Shown piece after piece: positions 17,768-26,275 of a stretch of 64,000 nt of DNA. Source of the DNA: Bacillus sp. REN3 (GTDB lineage: Bacteria > Bacillota > Bacilli > Bacillales > Cytobacillaceae); assembly GCF_017912555.1 (NCBI RefSeq), contig NZ_JAERSD010000018.1:24841-88840 (forward strand), written 5' to 3'. The notes below the pieces were generated by a model. It saw only the letters and a list, made by a program, of their open reading frames with translations, was not told where the DNA came from and did not search any database. A program made the position numbers and the translations under genes. Numbering within the stretch: the stretch's first letter is position 1; every line of letters starts with the position of its first letter.

Positions 17768-18874
17768 TCAGATCAATGACCTTCTTAACAGGACATGTAC
17801 GCCTTTCGGCACATAGGCGGCTACTTTTGCACCTGCTTCATTTGCTGTTATCCAGCCAAGCCCGGAAAAAACAATATCCGTCTTCGGCTCCTTGATCGTG
17901 AATTCATGTTTGACCAGTTCCGGGAAGTCATCAAGCTGCCCGCGACGAGGAGGTGTCAGCAATTCCCCCGCATGGTTTTTGTACAGTTCATCTGCTTTCT
18001 CGAGCTTTGTCCTGTGGATGCCGATTCCATTAGGCAAGTAGCAGGCAAAAGACCTCCTCCCTCCCAAAATGTAATCAAATCTTGCAAGCCCTCCAAAGAA
18101 CAAAGTCTGTCCCTCATTCAACTGGTAGATTTTCGGCTTTATCTCCTTTTTTGGGGTGATGAGTTTCAAATCCCGTTTATCTATATAGTGAGCCATTTGA
18201 TGATGATTGATGATTCCAGGTGTATCGACGATAGCTTTGCCGTCAGCAAGCGGGATTTCAATCAAATCCAAAGTAGTGCCAGGAAAGTGGGATGTGGTGA
18301 TGATATCGCCTTCCCCTGTCACTTCCTTGATAATCCTGTTGATGAATGTCGATTTGCCGACATTTGTGCAGCCTACAATATAGACATCTCTTCCATTGCG
18401 GTAATGATCGATGGCAACTGCCGCTTCTTTGATGTTCAGCCCTTTTGAAGCGCTGACAAGGAATACGTCAATGGGGTTCAATCCTAATTCCCTTGACTCC
18501 TTCTTCATCCAGTCGATGAGCTTGCGTTGCTTGACTGATTTAGGCACAAGATCCGCTTTGTTCCCGATTAGCAGGACAGGATTTTTCCCAGCAAATCGCT
18601 GGATCCCAGGGAGCCAGCTACCGTTGAAATCAAAGATATCGACGATTTTGACGATCAAGGCTTCTTTTTGGCCAAGCCCGTTCAAAATCTTCAGGAAGTC
18701 GTCGTCCGTGAGACTTACATCCTGAATTTCGTTGTAATTTTTCAGGCGGAAGCATCTCTGGCAAACAATCATTTCCTTTTCAAGCGATGAAGGTGGTGCG
18801 TAACCAAGCTGGTCTGGATCTTCTGTTTGGATCCTCACCCCGCAGCCTGTACAGACAAGTTGTTCGTCCCCCAT
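17768..18874 (-). CDS. yqeH: Ribosome biogenesis GTPase YqeH
   Basis: Circularly permuted GTPase needed for 30S subunit assembly. 368 residues. N-terminal zinc finger CTGC...CQRC; then G4 NKADLVPK, G1 GCTNVGKSTFIN and G3 DTPGI in permuted order. Start ATG 18874 is behind GGGAGGA and next to the yqeG stop; a longer reading from 18916 would overlap yqeG. Confidence 0.96.
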   Translation of the reverse strand: MGDEQLVCTGCGVRIQTEDPDQLGYAPPSSLEKEMIVCQRCFRLKNYNEIQDVSLTDDDFLKILNGLGQKEALIVKIVDIFDFNGSWLPGIQRFAGKNPVLLIGNKADLVPKSVKQRKLIDWMKKESRELGLNPIDVFLVSASKGLNIKEAAVAIDHYRNGRDVYIVGCTNVGKSTFINRIIKEVTGEGDIITTSHFPGTTLDLIEIPLADGKAIVDTPGIINHHQMAHYIDKRDLKLITPKKEIKPKIYQLNEGQTLFFGGLARFDYILGGRRSFACYLPNGIGIHRTKLEKADELYKNHAGELLTPPRRGQLDDFPELVKHEFTIKEPKTDIVFSGLGWITANEAGAKVAAYVPKGVHVLLRRSLI

Positions 18875-18876
18875 AT

Positions 18877-19392
18877 TCAGTCCTCCCATTTCAGCTTTCC
18901 TTGTTTTCTGAACCAACTGAGGATCCGGCGTTCAATTTTCCGGTTGAACCTTGTGAAGAATCCGTCCGTCTGTGCTACAGGGACAACAAGGATTGTATGG
19001 AAACCATTCCGGTTCCCGCCAAGTACATCCGTTAGCAGTTGGTCCCCAATGACGACAGTTTCATCCTTCTTGAGTCCCATCTGTTTCAATGCCTTCCGGA
19101 ATGCGCGGCCCATTGGCTTCCTCGCCTCAAATATAAATGGAATCTGAAGGGGATCGGAAAACGACTTCACCCTATTTTCATTATTATTTGAAACAATCGT
19201 GATCAGTATTTCATTCTTCCTCATATGGTCAAACCACTCGATCAGCTTAGGGGTGGCGTAGGGACGGTCCCATTCAACAAGAGTATTGTCAAGATCGGTA
19301 ATGATCCCTTTTATCCCTTTTTCCTTTAAGCTTTCCGGCTTGATATCAAAAATGCTTTTTACATGCTGGTCTGGCAAAAAATGCTTTAGCAA
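18877..19392 (-). CDS. yqeG: HAD-family phosphatase YqeG
   Basis: HAD-IIIA phosphatase, in the family of phosphatidylglycerophosphatase-like proteins. 171 residues with DLDNTLVEWD (DxDxT nucleophile motif, about residue 34), VSNNNENRV and GDQLLTDVLGGNRNG. Start TTG 19392 after GAGGTG. First gene of the eight-gene yqeG-yqeM operon; stop codon is two bases from the yqeH start. Confidence 0.94.
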   Translation of the reverse strand: MLKHFLPDQHVKSIFDIKPESLKEKGIKGIITDLDNTLVEWDRPYATPKLIEWFDHMRKNEILITIVSNNNENRVKSFSDPLQIPFIFEARKPMGRAFRKALKQMGLKKDETVVIGDQLLTDVLGGNRNGFHTILVVPVAQTDGFFTRFNRKIERRILSWFRKQGKLKWED

Positions 19393-19813
19393 TGTTCTTA
19401 CACCTCATTATTTAGTTCCTATCATAACGTTAACATCATACCCAATTTTAACCTAGCTTTCAAAGCAAACATTTAACCGTGGGATATTTTTTTAAATCGT
19501 TGCTCAATTAGTCAAAAAAGCAACAGCATTCGATAAAAACCCATCTATCTTTCACTTTTTAAAAAAATATTTCGACAAAATTTCATCTCTACAGCAGCTG
19601 TGGATAACCTTATTCACAATATACACACTGATTTAATTACTTTTTTCCCGATTATAAACAAATTAATCACAGGTTATCCACTGTTAACTGTGGATAATTA
19701 GAACAGTTGTTCTGATAGTTTTATTTTGATAGAGTTAGGGTAGAAGGAATGGAATTACTAATATATGTAATTGGCTCTTGCTTAGAAGCAACCATATGGA
19801 GGTGAAGGCTGGA
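19393..19813. other. Intergenic region upstream of sda and yqeG
   Basis: 421 bases, AT-rich, with no gene. It holds the divergent promoters of yqeG and sda and four DnaA-box-like sites between 19599 and 19697. Confidence 0.7.
19599..19697 (+). promoter_or_regulatory. Cluster of DnaA boxes upstream of sda
   Basis: Three exact matches to TTATNCACA: 19599-19607 (reverse), 19610-19618 and 19689-19697 (reverse), plus TTATCCACT at 19674-19682 (one mismatch). DnaA control of sda is known in B. subtilis, so these are likely functional regulatory sites linking replication to sporulation. Confidence 0.85.
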
Positions 19814-19954
19814 ATGCGAAAACTTTCTGATGAACTATTGATTGAGTCCTACCATAAAGCAAGAGAATTAAATTTGAGCCATGAATTCATCCGATTGATT
19901 GAAACAGAGATCCACCGCCGGTCACTATCCAACCGAATAAAATTTTCTTCGTGA
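19814..19954 (+). CDS. sda: Sporulation checkpoint inhibitor Sda
   Basis: 46-residue antikinase that binds the sporulation histidine kinase KinA and blocks phosphorelay entry when replication is disturbed. The sequence [19 protein letters not shown] and [14 protein letters not shown] matches the two-helix hairpin of B. subtilis Sda at the same length. Start ATG 19814; a GGAGGTGAAGG site lies just upstream. Preceded by DnaA boxes. Confidence 0.95.
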   Translation: MRKLSDELLIESYHKARELNLSHEFIRLIETEIHRRSLSNRIKFSS

Positions 19955-20243
19955 ACAGGGCCCTGGACGGGCTATTTTTTTTCTTATAATATTGAGGATT
20001 TCCATGAACCATACGCGCAAGCGCCTCGTTCAGCTAGCACAAGCGCTGGCCGACCAAGCTCGCCACAACCTGGGGAAGATTCGGCACTAAAGGTTCCCGG
20101 TCCTCAAAGGGCCAGACAGTGAAATCATTTCTTTTACTTTTCTGGCATGATCGAAGCGTCTCGAGGGCCTAGGCGCTGGAGCTAGATTCTGAATACTTCC
20201 TTCAGTTATCCACAACTGAAGGAATTTATAATTTCGTAACAAC
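19955..20243. repeat. Intergenic stretch with dispersed-repeat-like sequence
   Basis: No gene. It starts with a weak hairpin and T-run (19957-19988) after sda. From about 20010 to 20200 it holds GC-rich repeat-like sequence with GCGCCTCGTTCAGC and GGCGCTGGAGCTAGATTC, similar to short stretches near 37185-37210 and 61366-61385. Confidence 0.45.
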
Positions 20244-20276
20244 AAAAAGGCACAAAACGAATCTGTGCCTTTTTTA
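20244..20276. terminator. Bidirectional terminator after psd
   Basis: GGCACA/TGTGCC stem with A-run and T-run on either side, overlapping the psd stop codon. Confidence 0.85.
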
Positions 20277-21062
20277 TCTGCTTTCATTCAAGACCCCAAT
20301 CCTTTCCCCATACTTGATGGGCCGGGGAACGGAGATGGAAGGATCGGGACGGAATGTATTTTTTTCAAAGAGCATGACAACTGTCGATCCAAAGGTGAAA
20401 TACGCCATTTCCTCTCCTTTTTCCAGCATCTCCCCATCATGTGTCGCCTCAATCGAATTGACGAACATCGCACCAACCTTGATTATTGCTGCCGTACCTG
20501 ACTTATGGCGAACTTCGGTGATTCTCCGGTAATTTTTCGATAGAGGCGCATTGCCATATTTCAGTCCGGTTTTATTGACTGGGTACGACTTCAAGCCAAG
20601 TGTCCACTGATTATGGACCTCCCCTGTGAAAGGACTATGGATTCGGTGGTAATGGCTTGGACTAAGATAAAATATCATGTATGTACCTTGATCATATCTC
20701 CTCATCGCCTCGTCATTCCCCAGCATTTCGGAAATGGAATAGATCTTCCCTTTTACATCAATTGTTCTATCTGCCTGTATGGTTCCGATCTCTTCTATGA
20801 CTGCATCCACTGGGCTGACAACGGTGCCAGGATCCTGATCGATGTTTCTGGCCCCTTCTTTCAGGCTCCTTATGAAGAAATCATGGAGTGTTGGATATTC
20901 ATCAAGCTGTTTTTCCATTTCATCCTGATTTATTCGATATATTTTTGCAAATGACGGGATGATCATTCTGCTCTTTGGGGATTGCGCGAATTTTTGCAGG
21001 AAAGCAGATGACCATTTTCCATTTGTTAATTCAATGAATAGGCGGTATATGCTTTGAATCAA
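20274..21062 (-). CDS. psd: Phosphatidylserine decarboxylase
   Basis: Pyruvoyl enzyme that turns phosphatidylserine into phosphatidylethanolamine in the membrane. 262 residues with VSPVDAVIEEIG, SPSHYHRIHSPFTG and the self-cleavage site GST in FGSTVVMLF (about residue 225), where the serine becomes the pyruvoyl group. Start TTG 21062, eight bases after GGAGG. Divergent from pssA here, whereas in B. subtilis the two share an operon. Confidence 0.96.
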   Translation of the reverse strand: MIQSIYRLFIELTNGKWSSAFLQKFAQSPKSRMIIPSFAKIYRINQDEMEKQLDEYPTLHDFFIRSLKEGARNIDQDPGTVVSPVDAVIEEIGTIQADRTIDVKGKIYSISEMLGNDEAMRRYDQGTYMIFYLSPSHYHRIHSPFTGEVHNQWTLGLKSYPVNKTGLKYGNAPLSKNYRRITEVRHKSGTAAIIKVGAMFVNSIEATHDGEMLEKGEEMAYFTFGSTVVMLFEKNTFRPDPSISVPRPIKYGERIGVLNESR

Positions 21063-21183
21063 TGTATGACCTCCAGATTTTTAAAGTATTCTTTACTTGG
21101 AAGCATATTCAGCTTAGAATTATATATTATTATATAATAGACTAAAGTGCTAGTACCGCTTCACTTTATAAGGAGTGAAAACC

Positions 21184-21723
21184 ATGATGTTACTCGATGT
21201 CCTTGATTCAACGGTCAAAAAGGCAAAAGCACAGACTGCGAATGTCCTGACACTTGGCAATCTCTGTCTTGGTGGATTTGCCATCATTGTCGGCATGAAC
21301 GGCAACCTTAATTTGAGTCTGCTGCTCATTTTTATTGCTGCGCTTGCGGATCGTTTTGATGGAATGGCTGCCCGGAAATTCAATATAGAATCTGAACTAG
21401 GAAAGCAACTGGACTCCATGAGTGATATTATATCATTTGGAGTGGCTCCTGCACTATTAATCTATCAGGCGGTTTTATCGGGTTTTGGGGCACCTGGGTC
21501 TTTCTTTACAGTATTTTATATCGGTTGCGGAGCGTACCGGCTTGCCAGATTCAATATTTCAGAAAGCAACGGCTACTTCACCGGGCTGCCGATTACAGCA
21601 GCAGGTGTCCTCGCTACTTTAAGCTACCTCATGATTCCCTATATTCCTGCTCAAATCTTCCTTTTTATTATGCTTATTCTCAGTTTGTTAATGATCAGCC
21701 CTTTCAAGCTTCGCAAAGTATAA
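21184..21723 (+). CDS. pssA: CDP-diacylglycerol--serine O-phosphatidyltransferase
   Basis: Makes phosphatidylserine from CDP-diacylglycerol and serine, the substrate of Psd next door. 179 residues with several membrane helices and the CDP-alcohol transferase motif D-G-x2-A-R-x8-G-x3-D-x3-D, seen in DGMAARKFNIESELGKQLDS. Start ATG 21184, nine bases after AGGAG; the GTG at 21175 is inside the site. Confidence 0.96.
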   Translation: MMLLDVLDSTVKKAKAQTANVLTLGNLCLGGFAIIVGMNGNLNLSLLLIFIAALADRFDGMAARKFNIESELGKQLDSMSDIISFGVAPALLIYQAVLSGFGAPGSFFTVFYIGCGAYRLARFNISESNGYFTGLPITAAGVLATLSYLMIPYIPAQIFLFIMLILSLLMISPFKLRKV

Positions 21724-21766
21724 TCCCTGAAGGATAAAGAATGCCATAAGAGTCTATTCAGAACAA

Positions 21767-21792
21767 AAGCCCAGCCTTGCAGGCTGGGTTTA
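21767..21792. terminator. Terminator between pssA and pepF
   Basis: CCCAGCC/GGCTGGG stem with 5-base loop, A-run before and T-run after; serves the two convergent genes. Confidence 0.85.
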
Positions 21793-21801
21793 TGATTGGG
21801 A

Positions 21802-23583
21802 TCATTCTGTCAAGGCCAGGAATTCTTCAACATCTTCCACGCATGTCCTTACTGCTTTCTCCCAAAAACCCTTTTTCGTTAAATCAACGTCCAAGTGTTT
21901 TTTTGCGAGATCTTCAACCGTCATGGAGGCGGAATCCTTTAATAAGGCAATGTACTTCTTTTCATATCCTGGACCTTCTTCCTGGGCCATTGCATATATG
22001 CCGAGAGAAAACAGGAAGCCGAAAGTATAAGGAAAATTATAAAATGGCACACCTGTAATGTAAAAATGAAGCTTGGAAGCCCAGAACAATGGATGATATT
22101 CCTTAAGGGCACCGCCATATGCTTCTGTCTGCGCTTGCGTCATCAATGCATTCAGCCTTTCCGCATTCACAGCCCCATGTTTGCGTTCTTCATAAAACCT
22201 TGTTTCGAATAAATACCTTGCATGGATATTCATAAGAAGTGAAACTGAACGCTGAATTTTATCTTCAAGCAAGATCAATTTCTCTTCCTTCGATCCTGCA
22301 CCCTTCACAGCTGCATCGGAAACAATCATTTCAGCGAATGTAGACGCTGTTTCCGCGACATTCATCGCATAATTGCGGTTCAGCAAATGTAAATCCCTCA
22401 TGGCGTATGTATGGAAGCCATGTCCCAGCTCGTGGGCAAGCGTTGAAACATTGGAAAGGGTACCTGAATAAGTCATAAAAATGCGCGATTGGCCGCTTTC
22501 AGGAAAGTACGTATGGAAGCCGCCAGGTGCTTTCCCAGGCCGGTCTTCCGCTTCGATCCATTTGTTCTTGAATGCCATTTTCGCGAAGTCCGCCATTTCC
22601 TTGCCGAATTTTGCGAAGTGATTGACGATAAAATCGGCTCCTGCCTGAAAAGTCATTTTCGTTTCAGCACTTCCTACCGGGGCATCCAGATCGTACCAGG
22701 AAAGCTTTTCGAGTCCCAGCAGCTTTGCTTTCCTGTTAAGGTATCGGACAAAAGGTTCTTTATTTCCAGCAATGACTTCCCACATCGCCTCAAGCGTCCC
22801 TTTTTCCATCCTGTTGATATCAAGCGGCTCCTTCAATACATCATCCCATCCACGAAGCTTATAAACATTCAGACGGAAGCCTGCCAGATGGTTCAAAGTA
22901 CTGGAATAAAAATCCTCTTTTTCGGCCCATGCATTCTCCCACTTTTCAAAAACCTCTTTACGGACATTCCGGTCTGGATCTGACATCTTGTTCGCAGCCT
23001 GTCCGACCGATAGGGTTCCGGATTTTGTCTTGATCTTTGTACTGCTAACAAGCAGATCGTACATTTGGCTCCATCCATGGTATCCATCGATAGTCAAGGC
23101 ACTGATTGCCGATTCTTCCTTTTCGGAAAGTTTCTCTGCAGCCTGTTCCCTCCGCTCATCCAAAACAAACCGCAATTCCTTTAAAAGACCGGTTTTGACA
23201 AGTTCCAGCCAGACCTGATCTGAAAAGCCGGCAAGCTTCTGGTCAAAGATATTCAATGCTGTTTGGAGGGCAGCGCTCATTTCTGTTGCACTTGCCCTGA
23301 GCTGATCAGCTTTTTTATCCTCAGTATCCTGGGCCTGCAAACAACTCACGAATGCCCCTGCCTGAAGTAGTTTCTTTGCCGCATAGTCAAACATTTCAAC
23401 TAAATCGGCCAAATCTCCTCGATCACTTTCCTGATTGGAAGGTTGCCAGCCTTCGACTTTCTTTCTGAGAGCTGATATGGCGTTCCCTGTTTCTTCAAGA
23501 TGCGCTGCAAAGGCAACCGAGCTACTCCCACCTTCAAAAAAAACATCCAAATCCCACACTTCCGAGTATGTAACTGACATCAT
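21802..23583 (-). CDS. M3 family oligoendopeptidase (PepF type)
   Basis: Zinc metallopeptidase that cleaves oligopeptides in the cytoplasm. About 593 residues with the zinc motif HELGH in TLAHELGHGFHTYAM (around residue 385) and the downstream glutamate helix NVAETASTFAEMIV. Start near ATG 23583 or 23580, behind GGGGGAG; the first ATG at 23607 has no ribosome site. The N-terminal PepF helical domain is complete. Stands alone. Confidence 0.93.
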   Translation of the reverse strand: MMSVTYSEVWDLDVFFEGGSSSVAFAAHLEETGNAISALRKKVEGWQPSNQESDRGDLADLVEMFDYAAKKLLQAGAFVSCLQAQDTEDKKADQLRASATEMSAALQTALNIFDQKLAGFSDQVWLELVKTGLLKELRFVLDERREQAAEKLSEKEESAISALTIDGYHGWSQMYDLLVSSTKIKTKSGTLSVGQAANKMSDPDRNVRKEVFEKWENAWAEKEDFYSSTLNHLAGFRLNVYKLRGWDDVLKEPLDINRMEKGTLEAMWEVIAGNKEPFVRYLNRKAKLLGLEKLSWYDLDAPVGSAETKMTFQAGADFIVNHFAKFGKEMADFAKMAFKNKWIEAEDRPGKAPGGFHTYFPESGQSRIFMTYSGTLSNVSTLAHELGHGFHTYAMRDLHLLNRNYAMNVAETASTFAEMIVSDAAVKGAGSKEEKLILLEDKIQRSVSLLMNIHARYLFETRFYEERKHGAVNAERLNALMTQAQTEAYGGALKEYHPLFWASKLHFYITGVPFYNFPYTFGFLFSLGIYAMAQEEGPGYEKKYIALLKDSASMTVEDLAKKHLDVDLTKKGFWEKAVRTCVEDVEEFLALTE

Positions 23584-23958
23584 TGCTCCCCCTTTTTTTC
23601 TCCCCATTTATTATAATACAGTTTTTTAAAAATCCCTATTTTTCATCTGAGATAAAAGCTCGCTGAGCGGCAGTAGGCAACCTAATAATAGAAGCGTAAT
23701 TGCACTGATATTCCATACTCCTGAACTCAGCGCTTCATTGAATTCCCTTCCTGTCGATTAAACTATCAGTTGAAAAAAATCGCCGGACAGCGAGCTGCAA
23801 GGAGATGAAAAAGGCTTATCCTTGACTGGCATGATTGGCTTTTCCAGTGGCAGGATGCCTATGTGAAACAATGTTTCACTGCTCTTTTACCCTAGTTTGC
23901 TCCTTTCTAAGTCGATGAAGCAGAAGGTTTATGCCCATCAGCATAAACCTTCTGCGAA
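23584..23958. other. Intergenic stretch between pepF and a YjcZ-like gene
   Basis: No gene seen. Apart from the strong hairpin at its right end I see nothing recognisable. Confidence 0.5.
23920..23955. terminator. 15-bp perfect hairpin after the YjcZ-like gene
   Basis: GCAGAAGGTTTATGC and its exact complement flank a 6-base loop. On the minus strand it follows the YjcZ-like gene by four bases, but no T-run follows, so it may stabilise an RNA end rather than stop transcription by itself. Confidence 0.6.
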
Positions 23959-24111
23959 TCAACAATGAAAGTACCACCAGCCGCCAAATATTAAGACGAT
24001 TACGAGCAAGATGATAAACAGCGCGAACCAGGCACCGTTTCCTCCGTAGCCTCCTGGATAACCTCCGTACGGTACTGGATAAAAAGCTGGATAATAGTTT
24101 CCGTGTGGCAT
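23959..24111 (-). CDS. YjcZ-family-like small sporulation peptide
   Basis: 50 residues: a glycine/tyrosine/proline-rich N-terminal part (YPAFYPVPYGGYPGGYGG) and one hydrophobic C-terminal segment (WFALFIILLVIVLIFGGWW). This is the pattern of the YjcZ family of small spore-associated peptides. Start ATG 24111 after GGGGTGAG; the upstream ATG at 24150 has no site. Confidence 0.7.
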   Translation of the reverse strand: MPHGNYYPAFYPVPYGGYPGGYGGNGAWFALFIILLVIVLIFGGWWYFHC

Positions 24112-24514
24112 TTTCTCACCCCTTTTCTTTATTTCAGGCTGTTTTCGCAAACTTTGTACCTTTTTAATGAATGGTTGATTTCCACTTCAGGTTGCCCTCT
24201 ATCCGTCGGGTGTGAGTGAGTGCCGAGGTCCCAACTTCCCCCCTGATCCCGCTGGACACTGAATGAGCTTCTGTAAATTCACCCACGTATAAAATTCGTT
24301 GGCATTTTCGAGGAATCTTGCCCCTCCGTACCATTTTTGAACTATTTGTTTCTCTTAAAACGATTTAGAAAACAGCCATATGTTATGATCAGCATATGGG
24401 ATAAAATCCAATTTTGTTTAGGCGGCATTGAATTCGTTCTGTGAAAAATGCACAGTATCTTCAAACATATAGTGTAAGATAGAAAGAAAGGATGAATTGG
24501 CGAGGAGGATGATC
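24112..24514. repeat. Intergenic stretch with dispersed repeat, upstream of the response regulator
   Basis: No gene. Positions about 24195-24345 resemble 47025-47160: both have ATCCCGC-GGACACTGAA, then AATTC-CCCACG, then CATTTTCGAGGA and CCCTTCCGT-like sequence in the same order. The part from 24400 on should hold the promoter of the response regulator. Confidence 0.6.
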
Positions 24515-25198
24515 ATGTCAACAATTTTGATTGTAGATGACGAGACACGAATGCTGGACTTGCTGTCTTTATATCTTGAGCCTGCTGGCTATAAATGCAT
24601 CAAGAAGACCTCCGCCCATGATGCGATCTCTTTCCTGGAGGAATATACTTCGGACCTTGTCCTGCTCGACGTGATGATGCCAGAGATGGACGGTTGGGAT
24701 GCTTGCAGGGAAATCAGGAGGCATTGGGACATCCCAATCATCATGCTGACGGCAAGAAGCGAGAAGCCAGACATAGTGAAGGGCTTAAAAATCGGGGCGG
24801 ACGATTATATCAGCAAGCCGTTTGATGAAAGCGAGCTGCTGGCAAGGATAGAAGCAGTACTAAGGAGAACCCCAGCAACAAACTCGATGATTTCCTTCAA
24901 TGGGCTCATCCTCAATCCTGAATCATATGAAGTAAAATTCAAAAGCCTATCCATCCCGTTGACACCGAAGGAATTTTCGCTCCTGAACCTTTTCCTCCAG
25001 AACCTTAACAAAGTATTTACCAGAGATCATCTGATCTCGGTGATTTGGGGTTACGGTGTTGCTACTGAGGACAGGACGATTGACTCCCACGTAAGGAATT
25101 TACGTGATAAGCTGCGAAAGGCAGGTTTCTCTGCAGATGATTATTTGATTACTGTTTGGGGAGTTGGTTACAAATGGCTCGAGAAAGCGGGAAAGTAG
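24515..25198 (+). CDS. OmpR/PhoB-type response regulator without adjacent kinase
   Basis: Two-component DNA-binding regulator. 227 residues: receiver domain with ILIVDDE, phospho-acceptor in LVLLDVMMPEMDG (about residue 52), MLTARSE and the K in YISKPFD; then a winged-helix domain with LTPKEFSLLNLF and RTIDSHVRNLRDKLRKAG. Start ATG 24515 after GAGGAGG. No histidine kinase follows; the next gene is a globin. So it is an orphan, partner unknown. Confidence 0.93.
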   Translation: MSTILIVDDETRMLDLLSLYLEPAGYKCIKKTSAHDAISFLEEYTSDLVLLDVMMPEMDGWDACREIRRHWDIPIIMLTARSEKPDIVKGLKIGADDYISKPFDESELLARIEAVLRRTPATNSMISFNGLILNPESYEVKFKSLSIPLTPKEFSLLNLFLQNLNKVFTRDHLISVIWGYGVATEDRTIDSHVRNLRDKLRKAGFSADDYLITVWGVGYKWLEKAGK

Positions 25199-25312
25199 GA
25201 ATTGGAGAGCATTATGGTAACTTTTGGTATATGTCTGATATAGGAAATAAAAGGTTTCATTTCAATCCCTCCGGATAAAAAGAATACACCACCAATATCC
25301 GGGAGGGATCGA

Positions 25313-25669
25313 ATGGATACTTTATACGAACGACTTGGCGGCCAGGAAGGCATTTCAAAGGTAGTCGATGTTTTTTATGACTATGTTTTGGCGGATGAGA
25401 CAGTCAACCATTTTTTTGTGAATACGGATATGACAAAGCAACGGCAACACCAAAGCTTGTTCATCAGTTGGGCAGTAGGTGGCCCGAACCAGTATTCAGG
25501 CAAAAGCATGGCGAAGGCCCATGAGGGAATGAACTTGAATGAGCAACACTTCGGGGCAATCGCAACACACCTTGCAGCAAGCCTGAAGGAATTTGGTGTT
25601 CCAAACAAGGACATTGATGCAGTGCTTGAAAAACTAAGTTCAATGAAGGAACAGATTTTATATAAATGA
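25313..25669 (+). CDS. Group I truncated haemoglobin
   Basis: Small haem protein probably handling oxygen or nitric oxide. 118 residues: LYERLGGQEGISKVVDVFYDYVLAD at the N terminus, the WAVGGPNQYSG loop and the proximal histidine in AKAHEGMNL. Start ATG 25313 after GGGAGGG. Convergent with the sulfide operon. The pattern fits group I (TrHbN) best. Confidence 0.9.
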   Translation: MDTLYERLGGQEGISKVVDVFYDYVLADETVNHFFVNTDMTKQRQHQSLFISWAVGGPNQYSGKSMAKAHEGMNLNEQHFGAIATHLAASLKEFGVPNKDIDAVLEKLSSMKEQILYK

Positions 25670-25671
25670 GA

Positions 25672-25698
25672 AAAAGGAGAGGATGTTCCTCTCCTTCT
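25672..25698. terminator. Bidirectional terminator between globin and DUF1641 genes
   Basis: AAGGAGAGG/CCTCTCCTT stem with a 5-base loop and flanking A and T runs. Confidence 0.85.
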
Positions 25699-25699
25699 T

Positions 25700-26260
25700 T
25701 CATTTTTTCAATTCCTTTGGCAGGTTCTTCAAGAAAGCAATCATTAATGTCATGCCTTCCCTTGTTTCTTTCTGCCTCACTGCTTTCATTAATTGCATGG
25801 AAGAAAGCGGTTCTTTCTCTTTTGTTTCCAGCTGGGCATTATGGAATGCGGTCAACATTCCTTCTACTAAATCAATTGCGCCAAGCTGCACAAATGTATC
25901 AGCAAGTTCAACGCCCTTGATTGCTTTTTCCACCATATCCGTGATCATAGGTCCGGTCATACCCTGTTTCATGCTCGCTGCAAGGTCCGCCAGCTGGATA
26001 AGGGATTTCAGGACACCGGTTTCCTCCAGTCGTTTGACTTCCAGAAGGGTCCTTTCAAGACTTTCTGCTGTCTCTGGCAATGCCTTCAGGAGGGAAAGAG
26101 TTTCAGGCTGCAGGATATCATCAGCCATCTCAACCATCTTCACGCCTTTTTCAGCGATGGCAGAAACCATTTCTCCAGTGACTCCATTCATGGCAGCGTC
26201 AGTAAAGCTGACGAGCTTGTGCTGTTCCGTTTTTTCAGCTTGAGGTGTTTCCAATGCCAT
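25700..26260 (-). CDS. DUF1641 domain protein
   Basis: 186 helical residues ending with a DUF1641-like block (GVELADTFVQLGAIDLVEGML). Such proteins are often encoded beside SQR-like or formate dehydrogenase-like oxidoreductases in Bacillus; the biochemical role is unknown. Start ATG 26260 after GGGGTGG, 15 bases downstream of the SQR-like gene, last in the operon. Confidence 0.85.
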   Translation of the reverse strand: MALETPQAEKTEQHKLVSFTDAAMNGVTGEMVSAIAEKGVKMVEMADDILQPETLSLLKALPETAESLERTLLEVKRLEETGVLKSLIQLADLAASMKQGMTGPMITDMVEKAIKGVELADTFVQLGAIDLVEGMLTAFHNAQLETKEKEPLSSMQLMKAVRQKETREGMTLMIAFLKNLPKELKK

Positions 26261-26275
26261 CGTAACCCACCCCTT

